NCBI GenBank assembly: GCA_022840405.1
Contig: JALHJR010000003.1
Location: 62,001-126,000, forward strand
Origin: Tepidanaerobacter acetatoxydans_A
GTDB taxonomy: Bacteria; Bacillota; Thermosediminibacteria; Thermosediminibacterales; Tepidanaerobacteraceae
Reading direction: 5' to 3'
DNA length: 64,000 bases
The notes beneath the pieces are model-generated. The model was not told the DNA's origin, did no database searches, and worked only from the letters and a program-made list of their open reading frames with translations. Both the position numbers and the translations under genes were made by a program. Positions 17,843 through 26,592 of the stretch are shown here, one piece after another. The first letter of the stretch is position 1. Each line of letters opens with the position of its first letter.

Positions 17843-18608
17843 TTAGAGACCGAGCTACTTTGAGTGCTTCTTTTTCGCTCAAATCGGTTTTGAGGTTGAA
17901 TTCAATATCATCTAGGCACCATAATATATAGATTTGATTTTGGCTTGTATAAGGGTTGTTTTGCATTATTAGTGTTGCCTCGGTACCGTTGATATTCACC
18001 TTTTTTACTTTAGAAGATGCAAAATAATAACTTGATGCAAACCCTCCTGAAAAATAATGCTGTTCTATTACAAGCCTGTTTTTATCTGAGCGGTAGTATT
18101 GATTAACTCTAAATTCATTTAAAACCGTAATAATATCGAGGCTTACACCTTTTGGCAGGTAAGAAGGTATTATAAAATTGAATGCGGCCTCAGCGCGAGC
18201 CTGTTCTAATGTCACTACTTTTTCTCCGGTAGCTAGTGGCCAATCCGGAGGCGGTAAAGGCGCATCAGAGTCAGGTAAAGTGTTTTTGCTTATTGAAACA
18301 TTGACCGACCCGGTTGTTTCCGGTGATGAAAAAAAGTCAACCACAGTTTTTAAGATGTTGCTGTTTATAGCGATTGCTGATTGGTTAGATATAAAAAACC
18401 CAATAAACAATACAAAAATTACAAAACAAGCAATTGCTTTCGAAGTAGAAAATCTTTTATACAAACTGCCTCTAATAGTTTTTGCCGTTTGCCGGTCTGA
18501 AGATATTTTTTCCCATATGTGTTGTGGAGGAGGAACAATGATATTTTCTGCATCCTCCTGAAATATTTCTTGTATTAAACTTTCAAGATTCAGTTCGTTA
18601 GGTTTCAT
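17838..18608 (-). CDS. Probable anti-sigma factor, DUF4367-like
   Basis: Single-pass membrane protein of 256 residues. An N-terminal cytoplasmic part (about 1-50) is followed by one membrane helix (about 53-70), a Pro/Ser-rich linker and an extracytoplasmic domain resembling DUF4367 (FIIPSYLPKGVSLDIITV and the YYRSDKNRLVIEQHYF segment near 160-195). No His-Cys-Cys zinc motif of ZAS anti-sigma factors is seen. It overlaps the upstream sigma factor gene by four bases, which is the usual arrangement for an ECF sigma factor and its membrane anchor. The call as its anti-sigma factor is inferred from this pairing. Confidence 0.72.
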   Translation of the reverse strand: MKPNELNLESLIQEIFQEDAENIIVPPPQHIWEKISSDRQTAKTIRGSLYKRFSTSKAIACFVIFVLFIGFFISNQSAIAINSNILKTVVDFFSSPETTGSVNVSISKNTLPDSDAPLPPPDWPLATGEKVVTLEQARAEAAFNFIIPSYLPKGVSLDIITVLNEFRVNQYYRSDKNRLVIEQHYFSGGFASSYYFASSKVKKVNINGTEATLIMQNNPYTSQNQIYILWCLDDIEFNLKTDLSEKEALKVARSLK

Positions 18609-19186
18609 TGTAAGCTTTCCTCCTTGGCAAGACTATTATTTTCATCTTGCAGGGAAATCTTCAATTGCTTTAATGCCCTAAACAGCCTGGATTTAACGGT
18701 GCCCACAGGCAAGTCGAGTGCATCTGCGATTTCTTGACTGGTAAGATTTAAAAAGTATTTCATTACTATTACCTGCCGGTAGATGGGGTTTAAATCATAA
18801 ATAGCTCTCTTTATACAGGATTTAAGCTCATTCTTTTCTAATTCATTTTCCGGTAATAATTGAGGTAAGGAGTTTACATAATTATCCTGGGAGAATTGAG
18901 CAAAATCTTCTACTACGGTAAAACGCTGTCTTTTACGCATAATATCGATGGCACAGCGAGCTGCGATGGTTTTTATCCAAGAGCCGAACTTATTGAATTC
19001 CCTCAAAGTGTCAAGTTTTTGAAAGGCTTTGCAAAAAGCTTCTTGAGTCGCATCTTCAGCAAGAGAAAAATCTTGTGTGATAAAATATGAGGTTTTATAT
19101 ACATCCGAATAAAACAATTCAAATAATACTTGAAAGGCATTGCTGTCTTTATTTTTTGACCGTTTAATCGCAGTAAAAAGCTTCAT
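18605..19186 (-). CDS. ECF-type RNA polymerase sigma factor
   Basis: Extracytoplasmic-function sigma-70 factor of 193 residues. Region 2 spans about residues 20-95 (YKTSYFITQDFSLAEDATQEAFCKAFQKL, then FGSWIKTIAARCAIDIMRK) and region 4 about 120-185 (IYDLNPIYRQVIVMKYFLNLTSQEIADALDLPVGTVKSRL; these are cited by landmark, core L-P-V-G-T-V-K-S-R-L). It would direct polymerase to a set of envelope-related promoters when released by the co-transcribed membrane protein. ATG 19186 has AAAGGAC upstream. The target regulon is not evident in the window. Confidence 0.93.
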   Translation of the reverse strand: MKLFTAIKRSKNKDSNAFQVLFELFYSDVYKTSYFITQDFSLAEDATQEAFCKAFQKLDTLREFNKFGSWIKTIAARCAIDIMRKRQRFTVVEDFAQFSQDNYVNSLPQLLPENELEKNELKSCIKRAIYDLNPIYRQVIVMKYFLNLTSQEIADALDLPVGTVKSRLFRALKQLKISLQDENNSLAKEESLQ

Positions 19187-19394
19187 TTATCATAAAGTCC
19201 TTTCAAAATAAATGACGTAATTAATAATGAAAAGGTTTCATCTCATACATATTAGTATACTATAAAAAACTAGATCATGGCAGAAAAAATATTTAATTGG
19301 TTTGTTACTTGAATTTTGGCTGAGCCAAGCAGAATTCTATTTTTTAACATAATTTAGCTCACCCCTCAATTGCTTTTATAGCCAATTTTTCCAC

Positions 19395-19423
19395 TTGTTT
19401 TGGATGGAATAAAATGTTACACT
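19395..19423 (+). promoter_or_regulatory. Candidate sigma-A promoter for the NusG-II/Gx/maf genes
   Basis: TTGTTT, a 17-base spacer and TACACT lie 35 bases upstream of the gene at 19458. The -35 box is weak. The remainder of the 270-base gap between the divergent sigma-factor and NusG-II genes shows nothing further that I can identify. Confidence 0.4.
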
Positions 19424-19457
19424 AAACATATATGAATTCAGGCAAGCAGGGATTAGT

Positions 19458-19844
19458 TTGATTACAAAAGGTGATAAATTACTAATTATTTTTGTATTGA
19501 TGCTGGCATTTATAATCTTTACTGGTTTTCAGATATATGGTTTTACTGATGATAAAACTTATGTTTTAATCGAAATTGACGGGAAACTATATCAAAAGAT
19601 TTCTTTAGGAGAAAATGGTCCAAACCTTAGATTAACTATCCCGGTAGCTCATGGTAAAAGCATAGTGGAAATTAACCGGAATAAAGTCCGGATGCAGTAT
19701 TCAGATTGCCCCGACAGAGATTGCGTGAGGCAGGGCTGGATCAGTCGCCCGGGGCAGATGATTGTATGTCTTCCTAATAAGTTAGTCTTAAAAATAGAAG
19801 GCAGTAAACCGGCTAAAGATGAAGTCGATGCAGTAAGCTATTAG
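19458..19844 (+). CDS. NusG domain II-containing protein
   Basis: Small secreted or membrane-anchored protein of 128 residues: one N-terminal membrane helix (about 8-27) then a NusG-domain-II beta fold. The pattern YVLIEIDGKLYQKISL, then VEINRNKVRMQYSDCPDRDCVRQGWI (Cys-rich C-P-D-R-D-C) and G-Q-M-I-V-C-L-P-N-K-L is typical of this family in Firmicutes. The gene is usually found just before a Gx transporter gene, as here, 18 bases apart. Its job is unknown; a role with FMN-dependent or redox membrane proteins has been proposed only from context. The start is TTG 19458. Confidence 0.85.
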   Translation: MITKGDKLLIIFVLMLAFIIFTGFQIYGFTDDKTYVLIEIDGKLYQKISLGENGPNLRLTIPVAHGKSIVEINRNKVRMQYSDCPDRDCVRQGWISRPGQMIVCLPNKLVLKIEGSKPAKDEVDAVSY

Positions 19845-19862
19845 GCTAAAGGATGAATCAAC

Positions 19863-20378
19863 ATGCAAAAACACAGCAAGATGTCATTTCTCTCACTTCT
19901 TGTAGCTTTTGGTATTATAATACACATTATTGAAGATATGCTACCAGTACCTTTCCCGATACCAGGGGCAAAGTTAGGTCTTGCTAATATAATATCACTT
20001 TTAACCATCGTATTTTATGGGTTAAAGGAAGGGCTTATTGTTTGTGTACTGCGGTGCATTATTGCAGCATTGTTGGCAGGATCTCTTTCAAGCTTGCTTT
20101 ATAGTCTGTCCGGAGCAATTTTAAGCACCATGGTTATGGCGTTTACCTACCATTATTTTAAGGATACATTTAGTCTGGTAGGAATAAGCATTTTAGGGGC
20201 AGTTACCCACAATTTTGTCCAAGTGACCATGGCGAGCATTGTTCTTTCTACTTTTGGACTTTATGTTTACTTGCCGTACTTGATGGTAATAGGCCTTTGC
20301 ACCGGTCTGTTCACAGGCTTGACTTCTGATTTCGCAAAGCAGAATCTTTTTACATTCTTTACCAAAACTAATTTTTAG
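19863..20378 (+). CDS. Gx transporter family membrane protein
   Basis: Membrane protein of 171 residues of the Gx transporter family (formerly called heptaprenyl diphosphate synthase component I by loose similarity). Five or six hydrophobic helices are evident. Near residue 29 it shows LPVPFPIPGAKLGLANIISLLTI (P-G-A-K-L-G-L-A-N), the family signature. It resembles ECF-type S components. It sits between the NusG-II gene and a DUF4321 gene, a conserved clostridial trio. The substrate is not known. Confidence 0.85.
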   Translation: MQKHSKMSFLSLLVAFGIIIHIIEDMLPVPFPIPGAKLGLANIISLLTIVFYGLKEGLIVCVLRCIIAALLAGSLSSLLYSLSGAILSTMVMAFTYHYFKDTFSLVGISILGAVTHNFVQVTMASIVLSTFGLYVYLPYLMVIGLCTGLFTGLTSDFAKQNLFTFFTKTNF

Positions 20379-20394
20379 GAGAGGACAAATAAAA

Positions 20395-20643
20395 ATGAGA
20401 CGAAACTACCATAGTCCTGCAATATTGGTTATAATACTAATAGTGGGTTTGTTAGTTGGAGGTGCTTTAGGCCAAGCCTTAGGCGGTTTTGCTCCAATTT
20501 TAAGCAAGGGTATGAATATAGGCTTAGCTACGACTAAGCTTGATTTAGGCATTATAAGTGTTACATTTGGACTTGATATAAGTTTTAATTTGGCTGCAGC
20601 CTTGGGACTCATTATAGCTATTCTTTTGTATCAGCGTATGTAG
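20395..20643 (+). CDS. DUF4321-like small membrane protein
   Basis: 82 residues with two hydrophobic helices (about 8-28 and 60-80) and the conserved G-A-L-G-Q-A-L-G stretch after helix 1, followed by LDLGIISVTFGLDISFNL. It fits DUF4321 proteins that lie upstream of maf in Clostridia. Function unknown. GGAG precedes ATG 20395; the next gene starts 17 bases downstream. Confidence 0.78.
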   Translation: MRRNYHSPAILVIILIVGLLVGGALGQALGGFAPILSKGMNIGLATTKLDLGIISVTFGLDISFNLAAALGLIIAILLYQRM

Positions 20644-20659
20644 TGGAGGAATGTAGACT

Positions 20660-21238
20660 ATGCATGAAAGTATAATTTTAGCTTCAGCCTCTCCACGAAG
20701 ACAACAACTTTTAACACAGATAGGTTTGAATTTTTTTGTTGAGCCGAGCTGCATAGACGAAAATCTTAATTGTAAAATTGATTTTGGTCATTCAGTAGCT
20801 GAGATGGCTTTTCAGAAAGCCGCAGCTGTTGCAGAAAAACATGAAAAAGGTCTGGTGCTTGGCGCTGATACTATAGTAGTTTTGGGCAGGGAAGTCCTTG
20901 GTAAACCAGCTACTTTACAGGAAGCAGAGGAGATGCTGGGACGTTTAAGCGGCTGCTGGCATCGAGTTTTTACTGGACTTGCATTGATAGATGCAGCTAC
21001 AAATCATTGCTTAAAAGAATTTGAAGAAAGTCAAGTTAAATTTAAAAACCTAAGCAGCTCAGAGATACAAAACTATGTAGAAACCGGTGAACCGTTGGAT
21101 AAGGCAGGAGCTTATGCGATACAAGGAAAAGGTGCATTGTTTGTTGAGAAAATTAATGGTGATTATTATAATATCGTAGGATTGCCGCTATTTAAATTAA
21201 ATGCAATGCTTATCCGTTTTGGTATAAAAATACTCTGA
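20660..21238 (+). CDS. maf: Maf-family nucleoside triphosphate pyrophosphatase
   Basis: Hydrolyses dTTP/UTP or related nucleotides to the monophosphate and pyrophosphate, and is linked to septum and division control in Bacillus. The N-terminal signature ILASASPRRQQLL is exact for Maf; GADTIVVLGREVLGKP and LSGCWHRVFTGLAL carry the catalytic acidic and basic residues, and DKAGAYAIQGKGALF the C-terminal motif. 192 residues is normal. It is embedded upstream of radC and mreBCD, the classic Firmicutes order. Confidence 0.95.
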   Translation: MHESIILASASPRRQQLLTQIGLNFFVEPSCIDENLNCKIDFGHSVAEMAFQKAAAVAEKHEKGLVLGADTIVVLGREVLGKPATLQEAEEMLGRLSGCWHRVFTGLALIDAATNHCLKEFEESQVKFKNLSSSEIQNYVETGEPLDKAGAYAIQGKGALFVEKINGDYYNIVGLPLFKLNAMLIRFGIKIL

Positions 21239-21256
21239 TTTAGGGGGCTACAATCG

Positions 21257-21952
21257 TTGGGTAGCGACATCTTGATAAAGGATTTGCCGATTGAAGAACG
21301 CCCGCGAGAACGCTTGCAAAAATATGGAGCTCAAGCTTTAAGTGATGCGGAACTTCTAGCGGTATTGATAAGGACCGGAACCAGGTCGGAGTCAGCACTG
21401 GTTCTTGCTCAGCGCATACTAAAAGGTGATATAGGCAGGAGTGGGCTTGCTTATGTGGTCGATTCAAGTGTAGAAGAACTTTCAAAGATAAAAGGCATAG
21501 GCATAGCTAAGGCTGTCCAAATAAAAGCAGCTGTGGAGCTTGGTAGGAGGATAGCTTCATATAACCAGCGTAAGCAAGTTATCATAAAAAGCCCTTTAGA
21601 TGTTAAAGACCTTCTTATGGAAGAAATGAGATTTCTAGAGAAGGAATACTTTAAAACAATTTTACTAAATGTAAAAAACCATGTTATTTCCGTCGAAGAT
21701 ATTTCAATAGGAAGTTTAAATTCTTCCATAGTTCACCCACGAGAGGTTTTTAAACCGGCTATAAGGAGAAGTAGTGCTTCTATACTGTTGGTTCATAACC
21801 ATCCAAGCGGAGATCCGACACCAAGTAGAGAGGATATTGAAGTTACCGAAAGGTTGGTTGAAGCAGGTAAGATTTTAGGCATAAATGTTTTGGACCATAT
21901 TATAATTGGTAGTGACTCAATTATAAGTCTTAAAGAAAAAAATCTTATGTAA
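21257..21952 (+). CDS. radC: RadC/MPN-domain protein
   Basis: JAB1/MPN-family protein of 231 residues. The N-terminus has a helix-hairpin-helix part (LSKIKGIGIAKAVQIKAAVELGRR, landmark G-I-G-I-A-K-A) and the C-terminal MPN domain carries the JAMM metal motif: HNHPSGDPTPSREDIE near residue 178-193. TTG 21257 is chosen because AGGGGGC lies eight bases before it; a second TTG at 21272 is possible. Once called a DNA repair protein; the role remains uncertain. It lies between maf and mreB as in Bacillus. Confidence 0.93.
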   Translation: MGSDILIKDLPIEERPRERLQKYGAQALSDAELLAVLIRTGTRSESALVLAQRILKGDIGRSGLAYVVDSSVEELSKIKGIGIAKAVQIKAAVELGRRIASYNQRKQVIIKSPLDVKDLLMEEMRFLEKEYFKTILLNVKNHVISVEDISIGSLNSSIVHPREVFKPAIRRSSASILLVHNHPSGDPTPSREDIEVTERLVEAGKILGINVLDHIIIGSDSIISLKEKNLM

Positions 21953-22007
21953 AAATCTATGACTATAATTCGGCAAAAAAGCTGATGCACTAGAAAGGGG
22001 AAAATTA

Positions 22008-23039
22008 ATGAGATTTTTTAATATATTTTCAAATGACTTAGGCATTGATTTAGGTTCGGCTAATACTTTGGTGCATGTTAAAGGAAAGGGTATTGTTCTT
22101 AAAGAACCTTCTGTTGTTGCGGTTCAGCGCGATAATGGATCTATTTTAGCTGTTGGCGAAGAAGCCAAGCTGATGATAGGCCGTACTCCGGGCAACATTG
22201 TGGCAATAAGACCTATGAGAGATGGTGTCATAGCAGATTTTGACGTGACTGAAAACATGCTAAAGTATTTTATATCAAGGGCGTTAAAGAGCAAGCATTT
22301 TATTAAACCCAGAGTTGTTGTGGGAGTTCCTTCAGGAGTAACTGAAGTTGAAAAAAGAGCGGTAATTGATGCTACTCTTCAGGCAGGAGCAAGAGAGGCC
22401 TATTTAATTGAAGAACCAATGGCAGCAGCTATAGGAGCAGGTCTTGAAGTGTATGAACCGGCTGGAAATATGGTGGTGGATATAGGAGGCGGTACTACCG
22501 AAGTTGCAATTATTTCACTGGGAGGCATTGTTACCAGCAAATCAATTCGTGTTGGCGGCGATGAGATGGATGAAGCCATTGTCTATTATATCAAGAAAGA
22601 ATATAACCTTATGATCGGCGAGCGTACTGCAGAACAAATAAAGATTACGATTGGTTCTGCAGCACTAGATATAGATATCGAATCTATGGATATACGGGGC
22701 CGTGATTTGGTTACCGGTTTACCGAAGACTATTTCTATCACTGCCGAGGAAATTAATAACGCTCTAGCAGAACCAGTAAATAATATTGTGGATGCGATTA
22801 AGGTAACACTCGAGAAGACACCACCGGAGTTAGCAGCTGATATCATGGACCGAGGTATCGTTATGACCGGAGGAGGTTCGCTGCTAACGGGTTTAGATAG
22901 AAGAGTAAACAGTGAAACGGGAATGCCGGTGCATATTGCCGAAGAGCCAATGAATTGTGTAGCAATGGGAACAGGTAAGGTTTTAGAGGAATTAGATATT
23001 TTAAAGCGTGTATTAATTTCACCTAAAAAAGTAGGCTGA
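22008..23039 (+). CDS. mreB: Rod shape-determining protein MreB
   Basis: Bacterial actin that forms membrane-bound filaments guiding lateral wall synthesis. Phosphate 1 motif GIDLGSANTLVHVKGKGIVL opens the protein; VVDIGGGTTEVAIISLGGIV near residue 158 is phosphate 2; RGIVMTGGGSLLTGLDRR near 283 is the adenosine motif. 343 residues is usual. AAAGGGG precedes ATG 22008. mreC follows 5 bases after the stop, and mreD overlaps mreC, giving the standard mreBCD operon. Confidence 0.97.
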   Translation: MRFFNIFSNDLGIDLGSANTLVHVKGKGIVLKEPSVVAVQRDNGSILAVGEEAKLMIGRTPGNIVAIRPMRDGVIADFDVTENMLKYFISRALKSKHFIKPRVVVGVPSGVTEVEKRAVIDATLQAGAREAYLIEEPMAAAIGAGLEVYEPAGNMVVDIGGGTTEVAIISLGGIVTSKSIRVGGDEMDEAIVYYIKKEYNLMIGERTAEQIKITIGSAALDIDIESMDIRGRDLVTGLPKTISITAEEINNALAEPVNNIVDAIKVTLEKTPPELAADIMDRGIVMTGGGSLLTGLDRRVNSETGMPVHIAEEPMNCVAMGTGKVLEELDILKRVLISPKKVG

Positions 23040-23044
23040 AGGTT

Positions 23045-23896
23045 GTGGTGTTATTGCAGCGCCTTTTGAAAAACCGAAAATGGTTAATTCTGGTTTTGCT
23101 TTTAATTATCTCAATCATAATTGTGGATATAACATCGAATAGAGAAACTGTCTTTAAAAATTTTGAAATTCCGGTGATAACTGCCTTAAGTCCTGCACAA
23201 AAAATCTTGTCAAAAATAGGTTTTGATATAAAAGACAAGTTGAATACTATACCACAGATTTTTTATCTTAAAGAAGAGAATGAGGCTCTAAAACAACAGG
23301 TGGCAGAACTTTTACAGTATAAGCAAAATCTTTTGGAATATCAGCGAGAAAACACAGATTTGCGCAATCTTTTAGGATTGAAAGATAAAAATCTACAATA
23401 TGATCTTGAGGCAGCGGAAGTTATAGCAAGAGATACGGGTAATTGGTTTAATGTTATTTTAATTGATAAGGGTGAGAAACAAGGCTTAAAAAAGGATATG
23501 GCTGTTATTACCAATGAAGGTCTGGTTGGCTGTATAATAAGCACTACTGCCAATACATCCAAGGTAATGTTAATTACCGATGAGCGTAGTTCTGTTAGTG
23601 CAATGCTACAAAGGACCAGAGATAACGGTATCGTTAAAGGAAGCATTGATACAGCACCTAGGGGCTACCTAAAAATGGACTTTTTATCTCAGGATGCCAA
23701 CTTAGTAAAGGGAGATATAGTTATTTCTTCGGGCTTGGGAGGTTTGGTGCCTAAGGGTATTGTTATAGGGGAAGTTGTGGAAACCGAAAAAGAATCTTAT
23801 GAATTAATGCAATATGCTATAATTAAACCCGCTGTAGATTTTCTCAAACTTGAGCGAGTTTTTGTGATTAAGGGTGAAAAGGAGGCCGATCAATGA
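23045..23896 (+). CDS. mreC: Rod shape-determining protein MreC
   Basis: Bitopic membrane protein linking MreB filaments to the elongation synthases. It has one N-terminal membrane helix (about 10-27), a coiled coil (about 75-105, KEENEALKQQVAELLQY), then the beta-barrel domain with VIARDTGNWFNVILIDKGEKQGL and DERSSVSAMLQRTRDNGIVKGS landmarks. 283 residues is typical. Start is GTG 23045, with GAAGG at its 5' side. It overlaps mreD by four bases. Confidence 0.94.
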   Translation: MVLLQRLLKNRKWLILVLLLIISIIIVDITSNRETVFKNFEIPVITALSPAQKILSKIGFDIKDKLNTIPQIFYLKEENEALKQQVAELLQYKQNLLEYQRENTDLRNLLGLKDKNLQYDLEAAEVIARDTGNWFNVILIDKGEKQGLKKDMAVITNEGLVGCIISTTANTSKVMLITDERSSVSAMLQRTRDNGIVKGSIDTAPRGYLKMDFLSQDANLVKGDIVISSGLGGLVPKGIVIGEVVETEKESYELMQYAIIKPAVDFLKLERVFVIKGEKEADQ

Positions 23897-24396
23897 GGAC
23901 TATTGTATATGTTTTAGTATTAGGTGTTCTCGTATTGGTTCAGACAACCCTTTTAAATTTTATTGAAATTTTCGGAGTGAAACCAGACCTGCCGCTGGTT
24001 TTTGCTTTGTGTATGGCGATGGTCAAGAATGAAAAAGTGGGAGCACTGACGGGATTGATGAACGGTTTTTTAGATGATATTCTCTTTGGAAGATTTTTAG
24101 GTCTTAATACTATATCAAAGTCTATTGCAGGATATGTTGTTGGGCTTGGTTCACGAAATCTTTACAAGGGTAGAACCGTTATTACTATGGTACTTGTATT
24201 TACCGGCTCTGTGATATTTAATTTTGTTTTTATGACAATTGCTTTTTTGACAGGCGAGCTCATTCATCCGTGGCGAAATTTTTTGCCTATCACGGTAGCA
24301 TCGTCATTAATAAACATGCTTGTATCACCTTTGATTTATATTGGAACTTATAGAATGGAACGATTCTTTGATTATTATTTCGATATAAAATATTAA
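23893..24396 (+). CDS. mreD: Rod shape-determining protein MreD
   Basis: Polytopic membrane protein of 167 residues with five or so helices. GVKPDLPLVFALCMAMVKNEKVGALTGLMNGFLDDILFG (landmarks K-P-D-L and G-F-L-D-D-I-L-F-G) is the conserved MreD core. It completes mreBCD and is followed 18 bases later by the PBP2 gene. AAAAGGAGG overlaps the end of mreC. Confidence 0.92.
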   Translation: MRTIVYVLVLGVLVLVQTTLLNFIEIFGVKPDLPLVFALCMAMVKNEKVGALTGLMNGFLDDILFGRFLGLNTISKSIAGYVVGLGSRNLYKGRTVITMVLVFTGSVIFNFVFMTIAFLTGELIHPWRNFLPITVASSLINMLVSPLIYIGTYRMERFFDYYFDIKY

Positions 24397-24414
24397 TAGC
24401 CTTGGGGGATCTGT

Positions 24415-26487
24415 ATGGATGTAAAAAAACTCCAAAAACGATTGAATGTCCTATTAGGGATTGTAGTTTTAATTTTTGTTGTATTAACAATAAGCTTATT
24501 AACCCTGCAAATAGTCAAAGGAAATGAATATGAAAAACTTGCGGAGGAGAACAGGATAAGGCTTATTCCTATAACAGCACCAAGGGGAGTTTTTAAGGAT
24601 CGATATGGTAGAGAATTAGTTAATAACCGACCTAGTTTTACGGTGTCATATATGAGCGTAAAAACGGAAGAGTCTGAACAGGAAGAAGTGTTCGAAATTC
24701 TCAGAAACATTCTAGAAATTCCTCACTATACAGAAATCTCAAATCAAACCTATACTGTAGACAAGGATAAAAAAATTATTTTGAGTAAATTGCCGATAGC
24801 CGATAGGAATGGGAACGGCGAAGTCGATATTGCTGATATATCGATTACAGATAGCAGTACAGGCAAGCAGGTTTTGCCAAGCAAAGTAGATCTTGCTACA
24901 GGCACTGTTACGATTAACCAGCCGCCGAATACACAGGTGCTGGTTTCATATAGTTATGATACGTTAAAGAATAAGCTGCAAAGTCAAGATTATAAACCGG
25001 TTAGACTTAAGACTGATGTGGATTTTCAGACAGTAGCAGAAATTGAAGAACGTCGTCTTCCAGGCGTTGTCATAGAGGTAGAACCTTTGCGAAATTATAT
25101 TTATGGGAGTATGGGCTCGCATGTTTTTGGTTATGTAGGAGAAATAAGTCAAGAAGAGCTAGATACTGCAAGGGATAACGGATATCGTCCAGGAGATCTT
25201 ATAGGTAAAATGGGATTGGAAAAGGTATTAGAATCTTATTTAAAAGGTACTGATGGCGGCCAGCAGGTGGAGGTTACTGCTTCCGGAAAGCTCATAAAAG
25301 TATTAGGTCAAAAGGAGCCGATTCCCGGCAATTCGATAAATCTAACACTAGATATAAAACTTCAGCAAATTGCTGAAAATAAGTTAAGAGAGCAATTAAT
25401 AAAATTGCAGACTGATAAGTACAAGCCTTTTCCCAATGCAAAAAGAGGTGCTGTAGTTGCTGTTAATATAAAAACCGGTGAAGTCTTGGCAATGGCAAGC
25501 GTTCCGGATTTCGATCCGAATATGTTTGCCCGTGGGATAACTCAAAAAGAGTGGGAGGAAATATCTAAAAATCCGCTCAATCCGATGGTCAATCTTGCCA
25601 TTAGTGGGACGTTTCCGCCAGGGTCAATTTTTAAGATGGTTACAGCAACTGCTGCACTAGAAGAAAAAGTAACTAATGAGCGTGAGCTTGTTAGAGATAC
25701 CGGAGTTTATTGGACTATTTTGCCGAAAAAGTGTTGGAAGGCAGGAGGCCATGGTTTAGTTAACATTGAAAAGGCCATTGCTGAATCGTGCAATATTTAT
25801 TTTTATGAAATGGGGCGTCGATTGGGCATAGATAATATTGAAAAATATGCAAGAATGTATGGGCTTGGAAACATTACAGGAATCGAGTTGCCCAATGAGA
25901 AAGCTGGAACTGTAGCAAGCCGTGAATATAAGAAGAATACTTTTAGCAGTTCCCAAGATAAAATATGGTATCCTGCCGAAACACTAGATGCAGCCATAGG
26001 ACAAGGTTATCATAGTTTTACACCGATACAAATTGCAGATTATATTGCAGCTATTGCAAATGAAGGAATATGGATGAAGCCTCATTTAATAAAGTCAATA
26101 GTTGATGCTGATGGCAATGTTGTTCTTGAAAAAAACCCGGAAATTGGTGGCAGACTGGATATTTCCAACAAGACATATGAAATAATAAAAAATGGTATGA
26201 AAGGTGCTACATTGTCTGGTGGTACAGCCTACGGAGTTTTTGCAGATTTTCCAATTTCTGTAGCGGGGAAAACCGGAACCGCCGAGTGGGATGTGAGTAA
26301 AGACCCGCATGGATGGTTTGTGGCATTTGCGCCTTATGAGGATCCGGAAATTGCAGTAGCAGTGTTTATAGAGCAAGCCGGTTCAGGTGGAACTACGGGA
26401 GGACCAGTTGCAAGAGCTATTTTTGAAGAATATTTTCATCTAACTAATGAAAGCGATAACAGCGAAGATTATCTTGTCCAACCTTAA
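24415..26487 (+). CDS. mrdA: Penicillin-binding protein 2 (elongation transpeptidase) with an EF-hand-like insert
   Basis: Class B PBP crosslinking peptidoglycan in the elongasome with RodA. It has one N-terminal helix (about 14-32), a pedestal/dimerisation domain and a C-terminal transpeptidase domain with all three catalytic motifs: SIFK (nucleophile Ser near residue 406), SCN near 460 and KTGT near 619. Unusual is an insertion at about residues 110-190 that includes DRNGNGEVDIAD (130-141), which fits a 12-residue calcium-binding EF-hand/dockerin loop (acidic or Asn at 1, 3, 5, 9 and 12). The 690-residue length is somewhat longer than many family members. GGGGGA precedes ATG 24415. A terminator follows. 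Confidence 0.95.
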   Translation: MDVKKLQKRLNVLLGIVVLIFVVLTISLLTLQIVKGNEYEKLAEENRIRLIPITAPRGVFKDRYGRELVNNRPSFTVSYMSVKTEESEQEEVFEILRNILEIPHYTEISNQTYTVDKDKKIILSKLPIADRNGNGEVDIADISITDSSTGKQVLPSKVDLATGTVTINQPPNTQVLVSYSYDTLKNKLQSQDYKPVRLKTDVDFQTVAEIEERRLPGVVIEVEPLRNYIYGSMGSHVFGYVGEISQEELDTARDNGYRPGDLIGKMGLEKVLESYLKGTDGGQQVEVTASGKLIKVLGQKEPIPGNSINLTLDIKLQQIAENKLREQLIKLQTDKYKPFPNAKRGAVVAVNIKTGEVLAMASVPDFDPNMFARGITQKEWEEISKNPLNPMVNLAISGTFPPGSIFKMVTATAALEEKVTNERELVRDTGVYWTILPKKCWKAGGHGLVNIEKAIAESCNIYFYEMGRRLGIDNIEKYARMYGLGNITGIELPNEKAGTVASREYKKNTFSSSQDKIWYPAETLDAAIGQGYHSFTPIQIADYIAAIANEGIWMKPHLIKSIVDADGNVVLEKNPEIGGRLDISNKTYEIIKNGMKGATLSGGTAYGVFADFPISVAGKTGTAEWDVSKDPHGWFVAFAPYEDPEIAVAVFIEQAGSGGTTGGPVARAIFEEYFHLTNESDNSEDYLVQP

Positions 26488-26516
26488 CCGGAATCTTTAC
26501 AGATTCTGGTTTTTTC
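26485..26516 (+). terminator. Terminator between mrdA and minC
   Basis: AACCGGAATCT-TTAC-AGATTCTGGTT stem (one G-T pair) followed by six T's. It may only attenuate, since the min genes continue in the same direction. Confidence 0.8.
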
Positions 26517-26592
26517 ATCATTAAAAGAAGGATTTACTTGATTTATGAAGAATAAAATACTTTGTAGTGGTGCTTGCTTGGAGGGAGTTAGT

